DNA of 64,000 bases from Stappia stellulata (GCF_020176715.1 NZ_JAIVMF010000002.1:1-64000), one strand, 5' to 3'; shown: positions 27,816-38,354, counted from the stretch's first letter. Program-made: numbers and translations. Notes: generated by a model from the sequence alone, not told the origin.

Positions 27816-27983
27816 TTACTTGATCTTGGCTTCGCGGAATTCGACGTGCTTCTTCGCGACCGGATCGTACTTCCGCTTGACCATCTTGTCGGTCATGGTG
27901 CGGGAGTTCTTCTTGGTCACATAGAAAAAGCCGGTGTCGGCCGTCGACAGCAACTTGATCTTGATGGTGTTCGCCTTGGCCAT
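27816..27983 (-). CDS. rpmG: 50S ribosomal protein L33
   Basis: This 55-residue basic ribosomal protein begins [20 protein letters not shown] and contains [20 protein letters not shown], the standard L33 sequence. It lacks the CxxC zinc pairs, so it is the zinc-independent form. The ATG at 27983 follows AAGGACAAG. It lies at the distal end of the topA-rnr-DUF983-NUDIX block, 151 bases away, and has its own terminator, so it is probably transcribed separately. It is part of the large ribosomal subunit near the E site. Confidence 0.97.
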   Translation of the reverse strand: MAKANTIKIKLLSTADTGFFYVTKKNSRTMTDKMVKRKYDPVAKKHVEFREAKIK

Positions 27984-28134
27984 CGTTCTTGTCCTTGCAC
28001 TGGTGTCCGGCACCGCGTTGCGAACCCCGAGACATCGAAGATCACGTTCCGCCGGAAAATCTTGGGAAACTTTGCGCGCACCATACGTTTCGCGCGGCAT
28101 AAGTCAAGCGGGATCGCGGACGGTCTGCGAGCCG

Positions 28135-28878
28135 TCAGACTTCCTCCCGGGTGAAGCCGCTGCCTCGCCAATAATAAAACGGCACTGGGGTTGCCGGATC
28201 CAGATCCGGGTCGTGGCGAAGCCGGTTTTCCAGCTCTTCGATGATGGTCAGCGTGATCGTCGGCAGTTCCAGATCCTTGGCCTGGGTCAGCGTCAGCCAG
28301 TGCACATCCTCAAGCTCGCCGGACGGGCCGGTGCCCTCGGGCAGGCGGTCTGCGATCGCATCGGCGAACACGGCGAGGAAGCGCGTGTCGAATCGCCTCG
28401 GACGGCGCGGCGGGGTGATCGCGCGGGCGATCAGTCGCACAGGCGTGAGATCCGGAAGCAGGCTGCGATCCGAGAAGGCGGCCATGTCGCCGGTGCCGGT
28501 CCAGGGCGTGTCGCTCGGGGCGCCGACGAGAACGCCGGCCTCCTCATAGGTCTCCCGCGCCGCAGCTACGGTAAAGGCGCGCGCGCGGGCTTCCGTCTTC
28601 GGGCCCTTCATCGCGTGCATCAGCTTGTGGGCGACTTGCGGGTGATAGGCGCCCGTCACCGGGATGCGGCTGTCCTGCGGATCGACCCGCCCGCCGGGAA
28701 AGACGAACATGCCCGGCATGAAGCGGTGGCGCTGATGGCGCCGCCCCATGAGCACGCGCGGGCTGCCGCCCTGGCTGCGGTCGAGCACCAGAAGCGTCGC
28801 CGCATCCTTCGGGCGAATATTGGGATTGTTGGTGTGGCGTTCTGCCGCCGACAGGCGCCGGACGAGGTCCTCGCTCAT
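28135..28878 (-). CDS. NUDIX hydrolase
   Basis: This 247-residue cytosolic hydrolase of nucleoside-diphosphate-linked substrates shows the Nudix signature split by an insertion. GMFVFPGGRVDPQDSR near residue 57 gives the G and the first part, and AAARETYEEAGVLVG near 105 gives the REx2EE catalytic core. The long spacing (about 40 residues) between the parts matches the CoA-pyrophosphatase-like/NUDT19-type subgroup rather than MutT. The ATG overlaps the DUF983 stop by four bases. It is the last gene of a tightly coupled four-gene unit that starts with topA. Confidence 0.88.
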   Translation of the reverse strand: MSEDLVRRLSAAERHTNNPNIRPKDAATLLVLDRSQGGSPRVLMGRRHQRHRFMPGMFVFPGGRVDPQDSRIPVTGAYHPQVAHKLMHAMKGPKTEARARAFTVAAARETYEEAGVLVGAPSDTPWTGTGDMAAFSDRSLLPDLTPVRLIARAITPPRRPRRFDTRFLAVFADAIADRLPEGTGPSGELEDVHWLTLTQAKDLELPTITLTIIEELENRLRHDPDLDPATPVPFYYWRGSGFTREEV

Positions 28879-29345
28879 CGTCCCTCGTTTCCGCCGCCAA
28901 AATCATACATCGGCTGGTCGTCGCCGATCGCGTTCGGGTCGAAGCCGTGCATGTAGTTGGCCCATTGCAGGCCGATGAGCGCGCCCTTGATCGGCGGCAG
29001 CGCCAGCAGAGAGGAAATCACGATCAGCGGCAGCCAGAGCACGAAATGCACCCACATGTCCGGGACGAAGGCGACCTCGACGGCAAGGGCGATCGGCAGG
29101 ATGATATGGCCGACGATGAAGATCGTGAAATAGGGGGGCGCATCGTCCGCGCGGTGGTGGTGCAGTTCCTCGCCGCAGGCTTTGCACGTCGGCTCGACCT
29201 TCAGGTACTTGCCGAAGAGGCGTCCCTCGCCGCAGTTCGGGCACAGACCCTTGGCGCCGAGCAGCATCGCCCGACCCACATCGCGCTTCGGCTTCGATGC
29301 GGGAACGGGCGTGAGATCGGTCAGGCCTGCATAGGTGACTGTCAT
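28875..29345 (-). CDS. DUF983 membrane protein
   Basis: This 156-residue protein has an N-terminal zinc-ribbon-like segment (CPNCGEGRLFGKYLKVEPTC with a second CKACG pair) and two membrane helices (IFIVGHIILPIALAVEVAF and LWLPLIVISSLLALPPIKGAL). It belongs to DUF983, common in Alphaproteobacteria next to rnr and NUDIX genes. The function is unknown. Four-base overlaps on both sides imply translational coupling with rnr and the NUDIX gene. Confidence 0.9.
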   Translation of the reverse strand: MTVTYAGLTDLTPVPASKPKRDVGRAMLLGAKGLCPNCGEGRLFGKYLKVEPTCKACGEELHHHRADDAPPYFTIFIVGHIILPIALAVEVAFVPDMWVHFVLWLPLIVISSLLALPPIKGALIGLQWANYMHGFDPNAIGDDQPMYDFGGGNEGR

Positions 29346-31690
29346 GTCCGTGGACCTTTCGACTTTCGGCTGCGGCCGGGCGCGCTCTTTCCGCTGCGGG
29401 GCCGGCCCTTGTGCTGTCGCTCGCCTTTGCTTTGCCGGGCAAAGCTGCGTTCGCGGGAACTCTTTCGCTTGTGATAGTGACCTTCGCTCAAAAGTTCAAA
29501 CTGCAGCGAGCCGGCATAGGGGGCCGCTTCCACCAGTCGCACCTCGACGCGATCGCCCAAAGAGAAGGTTTCTCCTGTGGTTCGCCCCGACATGGAATGC
29601 GACGATTCGTCATAGTGGTAGTAGTCGTCGCCGATCGTTGAGGCCGGCACGAAACCATCCGCGCCGGTATCGTTGAGACGCACGAACAGGCCGGACTTCA
29701 CGACGCCGGAGATCCGGCCGGTGAACCGGGCGCCGACCTGGTCGGACAGCCACAGGGCGATCAGCCGGTCGACCGTGTCGCGCTCCGCCAGCATCGCCCG
29801 ACGTTCGGCAGCCGACACATCCGCGCCAATCGCTTCCAGTTTCGTCTCCATGCCGTCGGGCAGACCGTCGTCGCCGAGCTTCAGCGCCCGGATCAGGCCC
29901 CGGTGCACGATCAGATCGGCATAGCGGCGGATGGGCGAGGTGAAATGGGCGTAGCGCTTCAGGTTCAGCCCGAAATGGCCGATGTTGTCGGGCGAATATT
30001 CCGCCTGAGCCTGGCTGCGCAGGATCACCTGGTTGACGAGCTCAGCGTCGGGCAGGCCCTTCACCTTCCGCAAGATGCCGTTGAAGGTGGCCGGGCGCAG
30101 GCCGCCCGAGGGCGCAAGCCGGATGTCCAGGGTCGACAGGAACTCCTTCAGCGCCTCCAGCTTTTCCGGGCTCGAGGCGTCGTGGATCCGGTAGAGCAGG
30201 GGAACGCCGGCCCGCTCCAGCGTTTCGGCCGCGGCGACATTGGCCTGGATCATGAACTCCTCGATCAGCTTGTGCGCCTCGAGGCGTTCGGGAACGAAGA
30301 CATCCTTGACGGTGCCGTCCTCCTTCAGCCGGATCTTGCGTTCCGGCAGGTCGAGGTCGAGCGGCTCACGGTCGCGCCGGGCGATCTTCAGGCTCTCGTA
30401 GGCGGCCCAGAGCGGCTTGAGGATGTCATTCAACACGGCCTCGCTGGTGTGGTCCGGCTCGCCGTCGATGGCGCCTTGCGCCTGCTGGTAGGAGAGCTTC
30501 ACGGCCGAGCGCATCATCACCCGGTGGAAGCTGTGGCTCTTCTTCTGGCCCTTGGCATCGAGGATCATGCGCACGGCCATCGCTGCGCGGTCTTCGCCTT
30601 CCTTCAGCGAACACAGGCCGTTGGAGAGCTTCTCCGGCAGCATCGGAATGACGCGGTCGGGGAAATAGACCGAATTGCCGCGCAGATGCGCTTCGCGGTC
30701 GAGCGGTTCTCCGGGGCGGACATAGAAGGCCACATCGGCAATCGCGACCGTGACGATGTGACCGCCGGGATTGTCCGGGTCGGGATCCGGCTCGGCATGG
30801 ACCGCGTCGTCGTGATCCTTTGCGTCGGCCGGATCGATGGTGATCAGCGGCAACTTGCGCCAGTCCTCGCGGCCCTTGAGCGTCGCCGGCACGGCCTGTT
30901 CGGCCGCCTCGATCACCCGGTCGGGAAAGCGGTGCGGGATGCCATGGGTGTGCAGCGCGATCTCGGAAACGGCCATCTCCGAATGCATCGCCCCGATGCG
31001 CTTGAGCACCTTGGCGCGCGTGTCGCCATAGCGGCCCGGGCCCTTGATGGTGGTGACGGAGATGAGGTCGCCGTCCTCCGCACCCTTGAGGTCGCTGGTG
31101 TCGATGTCGAGTTCGCGCTGCTTGCGGTCGATCGGCTCCAGGAAGGTGCGCCCGCGCGCGATGCGCAAAATGCCGAGAATGGAGGCGGCCTGGCGTTCCA
31201 GCAGCTTGATGATCCGTCCGGCCCGGGTCGCTTCCGGTCCGGTTTCGTCGCCGCTGATGCGCACCAGCAGGCGGTCGCCCAGACCGGCCGTGCGCGGCTG
31301 GCTTTGCCGGCGCTCCGGGACGACGAGGATCTTTGGCGGAGCGCCCTGTTCCTCCACGTCCCAGCTCGCCGGCTCGGCGATCAATTCGCCGTCCGCGTCG
31401 CGCGCGACCACCGTGACCACCAGCACCGCGGGGAGGTCGCCGGCCTTGATCAGTTTCTTCTGGCGTTTTTCAAGCAGGCCGTCGTCGGCCATGTCGCGCA
31501 GCAGGCGCTTGAGGTAGATCCGCGCCCCGCCGGTGATCCCGAAATGCCGCGCGATCTCGCGCTTGCCGGCCTTGCCGGGATTGTCGGCGACGAAGGCCAT
31601 GATCTCGTCGCGTCCGGGCATCTGCGGCGTGCCGGCCGATTTTGTCGCCGTCTTCTTCGGTTTCGTCTTCTTCGGGCGGTTGGCGGTCAA
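29342..31690 (-). CDS. rnr: Ribonuclease R
   Basis: This 782-residue processive 3'-5' exoribonuclease degrades structured RNA. The N-terminal basic tail and winged-helix region (EIMAFVADNPGKAGKREIARHFG) are followed by cold-shock domains. The RNB catalytic domain has DPADAKDHDDAVHAEP near residue 289, with the metal-binding Asp cluster. It continues with SPIRRYADLIVHR near 590, and an S1 domain near 660 (GRISGVVKSGLFVRL) precedes a Lys/Arg-rich tail. It overlaps topA and DUF983 by four bases on each side. The topA-rnr pairing is conserved in Rhizobiales. Confidence 0.96.
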   Translation of the reverse strand: MTANRPKKTKPKKTATKSAGTPQMPGRDEIMAFVADNPGKAGKREIARHFGITGGARIYLKRLLRDMADDGLLEKRQKKLIKAGDLPAVLVVTVVARDADGELIAEPASWDVEEQGAPPKILVVPERRQSQPRTAGLGDRLLVRISGDETGPEATRAGRIIKLLERQAASILGILRIARGRTFLEPIDRKQRELDIDTSDLKGAEDGDLISVTTIKGPGRYGDTRAKVLKRIGAMHSEMAVSEIALHTHGIPHRFPDRVIEAAEQAVPATLKGREDWRKLPLITIDPADAKDHDDAVHAEPDPDPDNPGGHIVTVAIADVAFYVRPGEPLDREAHLRGNSVYFPDRVIPMLPEKLSNGLCSLKEGEDRAAMAVRMILDAKGQKKSHSFHRVMMRSAVKLSYQQAQGAIDGEPDHTSEAVLNDILKPLWAAYESLKIARRDREPLDLDLPERKIRLKEDGTVKDVFVPERLEAHKLIEEFMIQANVAAAETLERAGVPLLYRIHDASSPEKLEALKEFLSTLDIRLAPSGGLRPATFNGILRKVKGLPDAELVNQVILRSQAQAEYSPDNIGHFGLNLKRYAHFTSPIRRYADLIVHRGLIRALKLGDDGLPDGMETKLEAIGADVSAAERRAMLAERDTVDRLIALWLSDQVGARFTGRISGVVKSGLFVRLNDTGADGFVPASTIGDDYYHYDESSHSMSGRTTGETFSLGDRVEVRLVEAAPYAGSLQFELLSEGHYHKRKSSRERSFARQSKGERQHKGRPRSGKSAPGRSRKSKGPRT

Positions 31691-34407
31691 GCGTCATCCT
31701 CTGCCACGGCCGTCTTGGCGGTGGCGGTCTTCTTTGCGGTTGTCTTCTTCGCGGCCGGTTTCTTGGTCGCAGCCGCCTTGGCGGTGGTCTTCTTCGCGGC
31801 GGGCTTTTTCGCTGCCGGTTTCTTGGCGGTCGCCTTCTTGGCCGCCGGCTTTCCCTTGCCGGTCTTTTCGATCTTGGCGGCGATCAGCGCAAGCGCCTCG
31901 TCGAGGGTCACGGCCTGCGGGTCGCTGCCCTTGGGAAGCGTCGCATTCACCTTGGCCCATTTCACGTAAGGCCCGTAGCGCCCGTCCTGGACGGTGATCG
32001 GACCGCCATCGGGATGATCGCCCAGTTCCTTCAGCGGCGGCGTGTTGCCCCGGCCGCGTCCCGCCTTGGCGCGTTTCTGCGCCAGGGCATCGACGGCGCG
32101 GTTGATGCCGACAGTGAACACCTCTTCCGCGCTTTCCAGATTGGCGTAGGTGCCGTCGTGGAGCACGAAGGGACCGTAGCGGCCGATGCCGGCGAGGATC
32201 TCCTTGCCGTCTTCCGGGTGCGGTCCGACCTCGCGCGGCAAAGACAAGAGCTGAAGCGCCTTGTCGAGGTCCATTTCCGACGCCTGCCAGCCGCGCGGCA
32301 GCGACGCGCGCTTGGGCTTGGCTTCCTCGCCGAGCTGGACATAGGGGCCGAAGCGGCCGGTGCGCAGGCTGACGTCCAGACCCGTTTCGGGATCCTGGCC
32401 GAGCACCTTGGGTCCGTCGGCGACTTCGGCGTCGCCATCCTTGCCGGAGGCGGACAGTTGGCGGGTGTAGCCACAATGGGGCGGGTTCTCGTTGGGCGTC
32501 TTGCCCTCGAGCTTTTCCTTGTCGTAGTTGGAGCAGCCGACGAAGGCGCCGAACCGGCTGACCTTGAGCGAGAGGCGGCCCTCGCCGCAGGCCGGACACT
32601 TGCGCGGATCCTCGCCGTTGCCCTGGTCCGGGAACACATGGGCCGCGAGCATTTCGTTCAAGGCTTCAAGCACCTCGGAGACCCTGAGGTCCTTGATGTC
32701 GTGGACCGAGGCGGAGAAGTCACGCCAGAAATCGCGCAAGACGTCCTTCCAGGACAATTCGCCGGCGGAGATGCGGTCGAGCTTCTCCTCCAACGCGGCG
32801 GTGAAGTCGTATTCGACGTAGCGGTTGAAGAAGCTCTCGAGGAAGGCAATGACAAGCCGGCCCTTGTCCTGCGGGATCAGCCGCTTGCCCTCGATCTCCA
32901 CATAATCGCGGTCGCGCAGCGTCTGCAGCGTGGAGGCATAGGTGGAGGGACGGCCGATGCCGAGCTCTTCCATCTTCTTCACCAGCGTTGCCTCGGTGAA
33001 GCGCGCCGGCGGCTCGGTGAAATGCTGGGCGGTCTCGATCGAGTTGCGGCTGACGGCTTCGCCCTGCGACATTGCGGGCAGGCGGCGACCTTCTTCGTCT
33101 TCCTCGTCGTCCTTGCCTTCCTGATACAGCGCAAAAAACCCATCGAAGCGCACGACGGAACCGGTGGCACGCAGGGTGGCGCCCTTGCCGCCGGCCTTGG
33201 CGTCGATATCGACGGTGGTGCGCTCCAGAACGGCCGATTCCATCTGCGAGGCGATGGTGCGCTTCCAGATCAGTTCGTAAAGACGGGCCGCGTCCGGGTC
33301 CAGGTAGCGGGCCACGTCGCGCGGGCGGCGGGTCAGGTCGGTCGGGCGGATCGCCTCGTGGGCCTCCTGGGCGTTCTTGGCCTTGGAGGAATAGTGACGC
33401 GGCTTTTCCGGAACGTAATCGGTGCCGTAATCGGCGCCGATCACCTCGCGGGCGGAAGTGATCGCCTCGCCGGCGATCTGGACGCCGTCGGTCCGCATAT
33501 AGGTGATGAGGCCGACGGTTTCGCCGCCGATGTCGGCGCCCTCATAGAGTTTCTGCGCGACCTGCATGGTTCGCGCCGCCGCGAAGCCGTGCTTGCGCGA
33601 GGCCTCCTGCTGCAGCGTGGAGGTGGTGAAGGGAGCCGCCGGATGGCGGCGCTGGGGCTTTGAATCGACGCTTGCGACCGTGAGCGCCGCAGCGTTCAGA
33701 TGGGCGGCGATCTCGTCGGCTTCCGCCTTGGAGTGAATGTCGAGGCGGGCGAGCTTCTTGCCGTTGAACGCGGCGATGCGGGCCTGGAACGCGGAACCTT
33801 CCGCCGTCTTCAGGTTGGCCAGGACCGACCAGTATTCCTGGCTGACGAAGCGCTCGATCTCGCTTTCCCGGTCGCAGACGAGGCGAAGCGCCACGGATTG
33901 CACCCGGCCAGCCGAGCGGGCGCCCGGAAGCTTGCGCCACAACACCGGGGACAGGGTGAAGCCAACCAGATAGTCGAGGGCGCGGCGCGCGAGATAGGCG
34001 TCGACCAGCGGCTCGTCGATGTCGCGCGGGTTCTCCATCGCCTCGAGAATGGACTTCTTGGTAATGGCGTTGAAGACGACGCGCTGGACGGGCATGTCCT
34101 TGAGCAGGCGCTTCTTGCGCAAAACTTCAAGCACGTGCCACGAAATCGCTTCCCCCTCGCGGTCGGGGTCAGTGGCGAGGATCAGCCGGTCGGCGCCCTT
34201 GACGGCCTTCGCGATGTCGTTGAGGCGCTTCTGCGACTTGGCGTCGACGTCCCAGCTCATCTCGAAGTCTTCGTCGGGGCGGACCGATCCGTCCTTCGCC
34301 GGAAGGTCGCGCACGTGACCGTAGGAGGCGAGGACATGATAGTCCGAGCCTAGGTACTTGTTGATGGTCTTGGCCTTGGCCGGCGATTCAACAATGACGA
34401 TATTCAT
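31687..34407 (-). CDS. topA: DNA topoisomerase I
   Basis: This 906-residue type IA topoisomerase relaxes negative supercoils. The Toprim domain starts at MNIVIVESPAKAKTINKYLG and has ATDPDREGEAISWH near 87. The catalytic tyrosine is in GLITYMRTDG near residue 303. One clear C4 zinc motif (CPACGEGRLSLKVSRFGAFVGC) and C-terminal repeats follow, and the last 50 residues form a histone-H1-like tail of AAKK repeats. The ATG at 34407 is chosen because it starts the Toprim fold directly. It is the first gene of the topA-rnr-DUF983-NUDIX unit. Confidence 0.97.
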   Translation of the reverse strand: MNIVIVESPAKAKTINKYLGSDYHVLASYGHVRDLPAKDGSVRPDEDFEMSWDVDAKSQKRLNDIAKAVKGADRLILATDPDREGEAISWHVLEVLRKKRLLKDMPVQRVVFNAITKKSILEAMENPRDIDEPLVDAYLARRALDYLVGFTLSPVLWRKLPGARSAGRVQSVALRLVCDRESEIERFVSQEYWSVLANLKTAEGSAFQARIAAFNGKKLARLDIHSKAEADEIAAHLNAAALTVASVDSKPQRRHPAAPFTTSTLQQEASRKHGFAAARTMQVAQKLYEGADIGGETVGLITYMRTDGVQIAGEAITSAREVIGADYGTDYVPEKPRHYSSKAKNAQEAHEAIRPTDLTRRPRDVARYLDPDAARLYELIWKRTIASQMESAVLERTTVDIDAKAGGKGATLRATGSVVRFDGFFALYQEGKDDEEDEEGRRLPAMSQGEAVSRNSIETAQHFTEPPARFTEATLVKKMEELGIGRPSTYASTLQTLRDRDYVEIEGKRLIPQDKGRLVIAFLESFFNRYVEYDFTAALEEKLDRISAGELSWKDVLRDFWRDFSASVHDIKDLRVSEVLEALNEMLAAHVFPDQGNGEDPRKCPACGEGRLSLKVSRFGAFVGCSNYDKEKLEGKTPNENPPHCGYTRQLSASGKDGDAEVADGPKVLGQDPETGLDVSLRTGRFGPYVQLGEEAKPKRASLPRGWQASEMDLDKALQLLSLPREVGPHPEDGKEILAGIGRYGPFVLHDGTYANLESAEEVFTVGINRAVDALAQKRAKAGRGRGNTPPLKELGDHPDGGPITVQDGRYGPYVKWAKVNATLPKGSDPQAVTLDEALALIAAKIEKTGKGKPAAKKATAKKPAAKKPAAKKTTAKAAATKKPAAKKTTAKKTATAKTAVAEDDA

Positions 34408-34702
34408 GAGACCCCAAGCAGGAAAAGAAGCGCCTTGCGGCATGGGCGGCGCGAAGACGCGCGGCTCCGACGCGCACGAACGGCGCCGGACGATCCCCCA
34501 ATTAGATAGCAACTGTCAAATGACCATTCGTGTCGCCCGGGTCAAGAGATGGATTCCCGGCGCGGGAAAAAGGCGCCATGGCCGGCTGTCCGTCACCAGA
34601 ACCTTGCGTTGGGTTGCATATGACGTGTAGTATGAAATTAGAAAACCATTGGTTGTATAACTGTTGACCGCCGCGTTTCGCGGCCAACTGCCGGGTCATG
34701 AA

Positions 34703-34882
34703 ATGCCGACAGATTCCCTCTCAGACCGAGCCGAAGCCGCCCGATACTCGGCCCAGATTTGCCGCGAGTTGCGGGATTTGGCAACGAATAACGACCTGAC
34801 ATTTCTAGCTTATTTGCTCGAAATGGCGCGGGTGGAGGCATACGACAAACATGTTGAGTTTCAACAAAGCGAAGATAGTTGA
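34703..34882 (+). CDS. Small conserved hypothetical protein
   Basis: This 59-residue acidic, helical protein begins MPTDSLSDRAEAARYSAQIC and ends DLTFLAYLLEMARVEAYDKH plus a short tail. Proteins with this SDRA...A..LA....L..LAYLLEMARLEA pattern occur widely in Rhizobiales and have no known function. The ATG at 34703 gives the conserved start, and there is an extended upstream frame of poor quality. It stands alone on the + strand between topA and dprA, in a lower-GC stretch. No domain is assigned. Confidence 0.7.
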   Translation: MPTDSLSDRAEAARYSAQICRELRDLATNNDLTFLAYLLEMARVEAYDKHVEFQQSEDS

Positions 34883-35239
34883 ACGCCGTTTCGGGCAACA
34901 CTCTCTTCGGTTGTATTTTCAGATTTTCTAAATTCAGAAGATTTTTCTTGAGGTCTTTTTCTGGAAATAGTGCAAAAAATTGACATGCAACCTTGGATTA
35001 TGTGCGGTGAGTCAGACCCCGGAGCGGGGCGCTGTCCTCCATGTCCGGACGGCTGGGGTGCCGGCACGATCCTGCCGGGACGGTCCGGCCTCAACCCCTG
35101 TGGGGCTGGTCGTGCGGGATGCTCGCAGGTGGCAATGCCGCGTTGCGCGCGGGCCCTTTCTTGCGCGCATGCGCGGGCGGACCCCGCCGGAGGAGACTTT
35201 GGCGGGTGCTGGAGCTTCAAGGTGGCGGCACCGGGGTGA
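34883..35239. other. Intergenic region between small gene and dprA
   Basis: The first about 110 bases are AT-rich, with TTGACA at 34979-34984 but no well-spaced -10 box. The remaining about 240 bases are GC-rich with several short hairpins. I compared it by eye with SRP and 6S RNA and saw no match. An uncharacterised transcript is possible, but nothing specific supports it. Confidence 0.4.
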
Positions 35240-36391
35240 CTATCTGCCGTCGATCAGGCTGACCTTCTGGCCCGGGTGGCGCTCCAGCCGTCCGGCGAGC
35301 TCCAGCTCCAGCAGGATCACGTGAATGACGCGGGCTTCAAGCTGCGTGTGGCGGATCAGTTCGTCGATTTCCACCGGAGCGCCGCCGAGCGCGGAGAGCA
35401 CCCGTCCCCGGTCGCTGTCGGCGACCCGCACCTTTAGCGGATCCGTGTCCTGTCCGGGCTCCTCGATCTCGATCGGCGGAAGATCGGGGAAGGGGCGTCG
35501 CGGTCCCAGGCTCTCCAGGATGTCGCGGGCGCTGGTCACCAATGTCGCCCCGTCGCGGATCAGGCGGTTGCCGCCTTCCGAGCGCGGATCGAGGGGAGAG
35601 CCGGGAACGGCAAGCACGTCGCGGTTCTGGTCAGCGGCGAAGCGGGCGGTGTGCAACGACCCGGAGCCACGGGCGGCCTCGATCAGCACGGTTGCGAGCG
35701 ACACCCCGGAAATCAACCGGTTGCGGCGCGGAAAGTCGCGGCTGCGCGGCTTCCATCCGAGCGGCATTTCGCTGATGACGGCGCCGTTGTTTTCCAGGAT
35801 GGACCAATGCAGGTCGCGGTTCTCGCTTGGATAGATGACATCGATCCCGCCGGCCATGACGGCAATCGTTCCGCTGCCAAGAGCCGCACGATGCGCGGCG
35901 GCGTCGATCCCGCGCGCCAGACCGGACACCACGGTATAGCCGGCCGCCCCGAGGTCCGCGGCGATCTCGCCGGCGATCTTCAGGCCTGCCAGAGAGGCGT
36001 TTCTGGCCCCGACCATGGCAATGGTTGCCTCTTCGGCGAGGCAATCGTCGCTGCCGCGCACGCTGATCAGCGGCGGTGCGCCGTCCACATATCTCAGAAG
36101 CGGGGGATAGCCGTATTCGCCGAGGGCGCGCAGCCGCCCGCCCAGCCGGTCGAGCGCCTCGATCTCGTCTTCGGCATCCGCCTGCGACGCGACGCGGATG
36201 GTCCGCTTGCCGCCGCGCCGTGACAGGTCGGGCAGCGCCTCGAGCGCCGCCTCGGCGGATCCCGCATGATTGATCAGGGCGCGAAAGGTGACCGGGCCGA
36301 CGTTTTCGGAGCGGATCAGGCGCAGCCAGGCGAGCCGTTGCCGATCCGTGAGCACGCGGGTGCGTGCCGGTTCGGACCGGCTGCCGCTCAT
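35240..36391 (-). CDS. dprA: DNA-processing protein DprA
   Basis: This 383-residue single-stranded-DNA-binding protein loads RecA during transformation and is also conserved in non-competent bacteria. After an N-terminal helical domain ([19 protein letters not shown]) comes the Rossmann-type core with [20 protein letters not shown] near 140, [14 protein letters not shown] near 170, [10 protein letters not shown] near 225 and the winged-helix C-terminal domain ([30 protein letters not shown]). The ATG at 36391 overlaps the plsY stop by four bases. Natural competence cannot be concluded. Confidence 0.95.
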   Translation of the reverse strand: MSGSRSEPARTRVLTDRQRLAWLRLIRSENVGPVTFRALINHAGSAEAALEALPDLSRRGGKRTIRVASQADAEDEIEALDRLGGRLRALGEYGYPPLLRYVDGAPPLISVRGSDDCLAEEATIAMVGARNASLAGLKIAGEIAADLGAAGYTVVSGLARGIDAAAHRAALGSGTIAVMAGGIDVIYPSENRDLHWSILENNGAVISEMPLGWKPRSRDFPRRNRLISGVSLATVLIEAARGSGSLHTARFAADQNRDVLAVPGSPLDPRSEGGNRLIRDGATLVTSARDILESLGPRRPFPDLPPIEIEEPGQDTDPLKVRVADSDRGRVLSALGGAPVEIDELIRHTQLEARVIHVILLELELAGRLERHPGQKVSLIDGR

Positions 36392-37008
36392 CCCTTCTGT
36401 CCGATCCGGCCTTCCGTTCCCTTGAGCAGGCGGGCGATGTTCTCGTGATGCTTCGCCCACAGAATGACGGTGAGCACGCCCATCAGCTCGGCAATCTGGA
36501 CCCGGTCGAAGGCGACATAGAGCAGCAGCGGTGTGATGAGGCTTGCAACCAGCGCGGAGAGCGAGGAGTAGCGGAAGAGGGCCGCCATGCTGACCCAGAT
36601 CGCGGCGAAGGCGAGGGCTGCCGGCCAGAACAGTCCGAGCAGGATGCCGAGGTAGGTCGCGACCCCCTTGCCGCCGCGAAACCGCAGCCAGACCGGAAAG
36701 ATATGGCCGATGAACGCACCGAAGCCGGCGATCACCGCGGCATCCGGGCCGCCGTATCGGAAGGCGACCAGGACGGCGAGCGTTCCCTTGAGCGCATCGC
36801 CCAGCAGGGTGAGGGCGGCGAGATGCTTCTTGCCGGTGCGCAGGACGTTGGTGGTGCCGATATTGCCGGAGCCGATGGCGCGGATATCGCCTTCGCCCGC
36901 GAGCCGGGTGATGACGAGGCCGAAGGGGATCGAGCCCAGCAGATAGCCGAAAACAAGGGCGGCCAGAAAATAGGGCCAGGCGTGGGCCCAGCTGATCGGA
37001 TCGGGCAC
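36388..37008 (-). CDS. plsY: Acyl-phosphate glycerol-3-phosphate acyltransferase
   Basis: This 206-residue integral membrane enzyme uses acyl-phosphate to make lysophosphatidic acid, the first step of phospholipid synthesis. Conserved loops are [36 protein letters not shown] near 47 and [14 protein letters not shown] near 108, which match the three PlsY motifs. About five to six hydrophobic helices are visible. The GTG at 37008 is chosen because a GGAGG ribosome-binding site lies eight bases upstream, while a TTG ten codons earlier would give a basic tail. It is followed directly by dprA. Confidence 0.94.
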   Translation of the reverse strand: MPDPISWAHAWPYFLAALVFGYLLGSIPFGLVITRLAGEGDIRAIGSGNIGTTNVLRTGKKHLAALTLLGDALKGTLAVLVAFRYGGPDAAVIAGFGAFIGHIFPVWLRFRGGKGVATYLGILLGLFWPAALAFAAIWVSMAALFRYSSLSALVASLITPLLLYVAFDRVQIAELMGVLTVILWAKHHENIARLLKGTEGRIGQKG

Positions 37009-37041
37009 GTGCAGCCTCCGGTTGCGCAATCGTTGCAAAGA

Positions 37042-38343
37042 CTAGGACGGGAGCAGGCGTCCCGCAACCATCGTCTGGAGCACCTTGCCGGTGAAACGGG
37101 CGTCCTCGAAAGGGGTATTCTTCGACCTTGAGCGGATCTTCGTCTTGTCGAGCACCCAGGGGCGGTCCGGATCGAACACGACGATGTCCGCCGGCGCGCC
37201 GGCCGACAGCCGGCCGACCGGCAGGCCGAGCCGGTTCGCCGGATTGCAGGTCATCGCCGCCAGAAGCGTCATCAGGTCGACATCGCCCGAATGCACCAGG
37301 CGAAGCCCGGCCGAAAGCAGGGTTTCCAGACCGATGGCGCCGTCGGCGGCTTCCGCAAAGGGATGGCGTTTGGTCTCCACATCCTGCGGATCATGGGCGG
37401 AGACAATGACATCGATTGTGCCGTCGGCGAGCGCTGCCACCATGGCGCGGCGTTCGTCCTCGCTTCGCAAGGGGGGCGCCATCTTGAAGAAGGTCCGATA
37501 GGGGCCGATGTCGTTCTCGTTCAGCGTCAGATGGTTGATTGAGATGCCGGCGGTCACGTCGAGGCCGGCGGCCTTGGCCCGCGCCAGCGCCTCGACGCTG
37601 TCGGTGCAGGAGAGGGAGCGGGCGTGATAGCGGCCACCCGTCAGCTTCGCGAGCCGCAGGTCGCGTTCCAGCATGATGATCTCCGCCTCGCGCGGCGTGG
37701 AGGGCAGGCCCTTCCAGCTGGCGTTCAGGCCTTCGTTCATCACGCCGGTGCCGGACAGGTCCGGGTCTTCCGTGTGATGCACGACGAGGGCGTCGAAGTC
37801 GCGCGCATAGGTCATCAGCCGGCGCATCACGCCGGAATGGGTGATCGAGTGGTTGCCGTTGGAAAAGGCGACGGCACCGGCCTCGCGCAGCAGGCCGATC
37901 TCGCTCATCTCCTCGCCGGCCAGCCGTTTGGTCAGGGCCGCCATCGGGTGCACCCGCACGCAGGCCGTGTCGCGGGCGCGGCGCAGGACGAAATCCACAA
38001 GCGCCGGATCGTCGATGATCGGGTCGGTGTCGGGCGAGGTCACGATGGTGGTGATGCCGCCTGCGGCGGCCGCCAGACTGGCGCTCGCCAGCGTCTCGCG
38101 GTGCTCCGCGCCGGGCTCTCCGACCGTGACATCCATGTCCACGAGCCCCGGGGCCGCGATGGCGCCGTCGAGGTCGATGACCGTGGCGCCTTCGGGCGCG
38201 CCCTGGTTGAGCGCTTCGGGTCCGGCGGCGACGATGACGCCCTCCGCCACCAGCACGGCGCCGGCCACATCGAGCCGGCGGGCGGGATCGATCACGCGCG
38301 CGTTGGTCAAGAGAATGGGGGGCTGTGCCGTCTCGCGGGCCAT
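37042..38343 (-). CDS. pyrC: Dihydroorotase homologue lacking catalytic ligands (pseudo-PyrC)
   Basis: This 433-residue amidohydrolase-fold protein is encoded just behind pyrB. In active dihydroorotases the metal site begins with an H-x-H in DMHVHxREPG. Here that block reads [10 protein letters not shown] near residue 70, so both histidines are missing. The catalytic TDHAPH-type motif reads SAHDPQ near 311, without the Asp. Other amidohydrolase elements remain ([21 protein letters not shown]). In Pseudomonas, an inactive PyrC' is needed for ATCase assembly, and this protein is probably such a structural partner. The ATG at 38343 has GAGGACG upstream. A GTG overlapping the pyrB stop is the alternative. 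Confidence 0.88.
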   Translation of the reverse strand: MARETAQPPILLTNARVIDPARRLDVAGAVLVAEGVIVAAGPEALNQGAPEGATVIDLDGAIAAPGLVDMDVTVGEPGAEHRETLASASLAAAAGGITTIVTSPDTDPIIDDPALVDFVLRRARDTACVRVHPMAALTKRLAGEEMSEIGLLREAGAVAFSNGNHSITHSGVMRRLMTYARDFDALVVHHTEDPDLSGTGVMNEGLNASWKGLPSTPREAEIIMLERDLRLAKLTGGRYHARSLSCTDSVEALARAKAAGLDVTAGISINHLTLNENDIGPYRTFFKMAPPLRSEDERRAMVAALADGTIDVIVSAHDPQDVETKRHPFAEAADGAIGLETLLSAGLRLVHSGDVDLMTLLAAMTCNPANRLGLPVGRLSAGAPADIVVFDPDRPWVLDKTKIRSRSKNTPFEDARFTGKVLQTMVAGRLLPS

Positions 38344-38354
38344 GTGGTTCGTCC

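Noticed and set aside
29903-33663. Long + strand open frames (688 and 673 codons)
   Set aside because: They lie opposite rnr and topA, whose Toprim, RNB and S1 motifs leave no doubt about the coding strand.
34985-35239. SRP (4.5S) or 6S RNA gene
   Set aside because: The conserved SRP motif and the 6S open-promoter structure are not found. The GC-rich hairpins alone are not enough.
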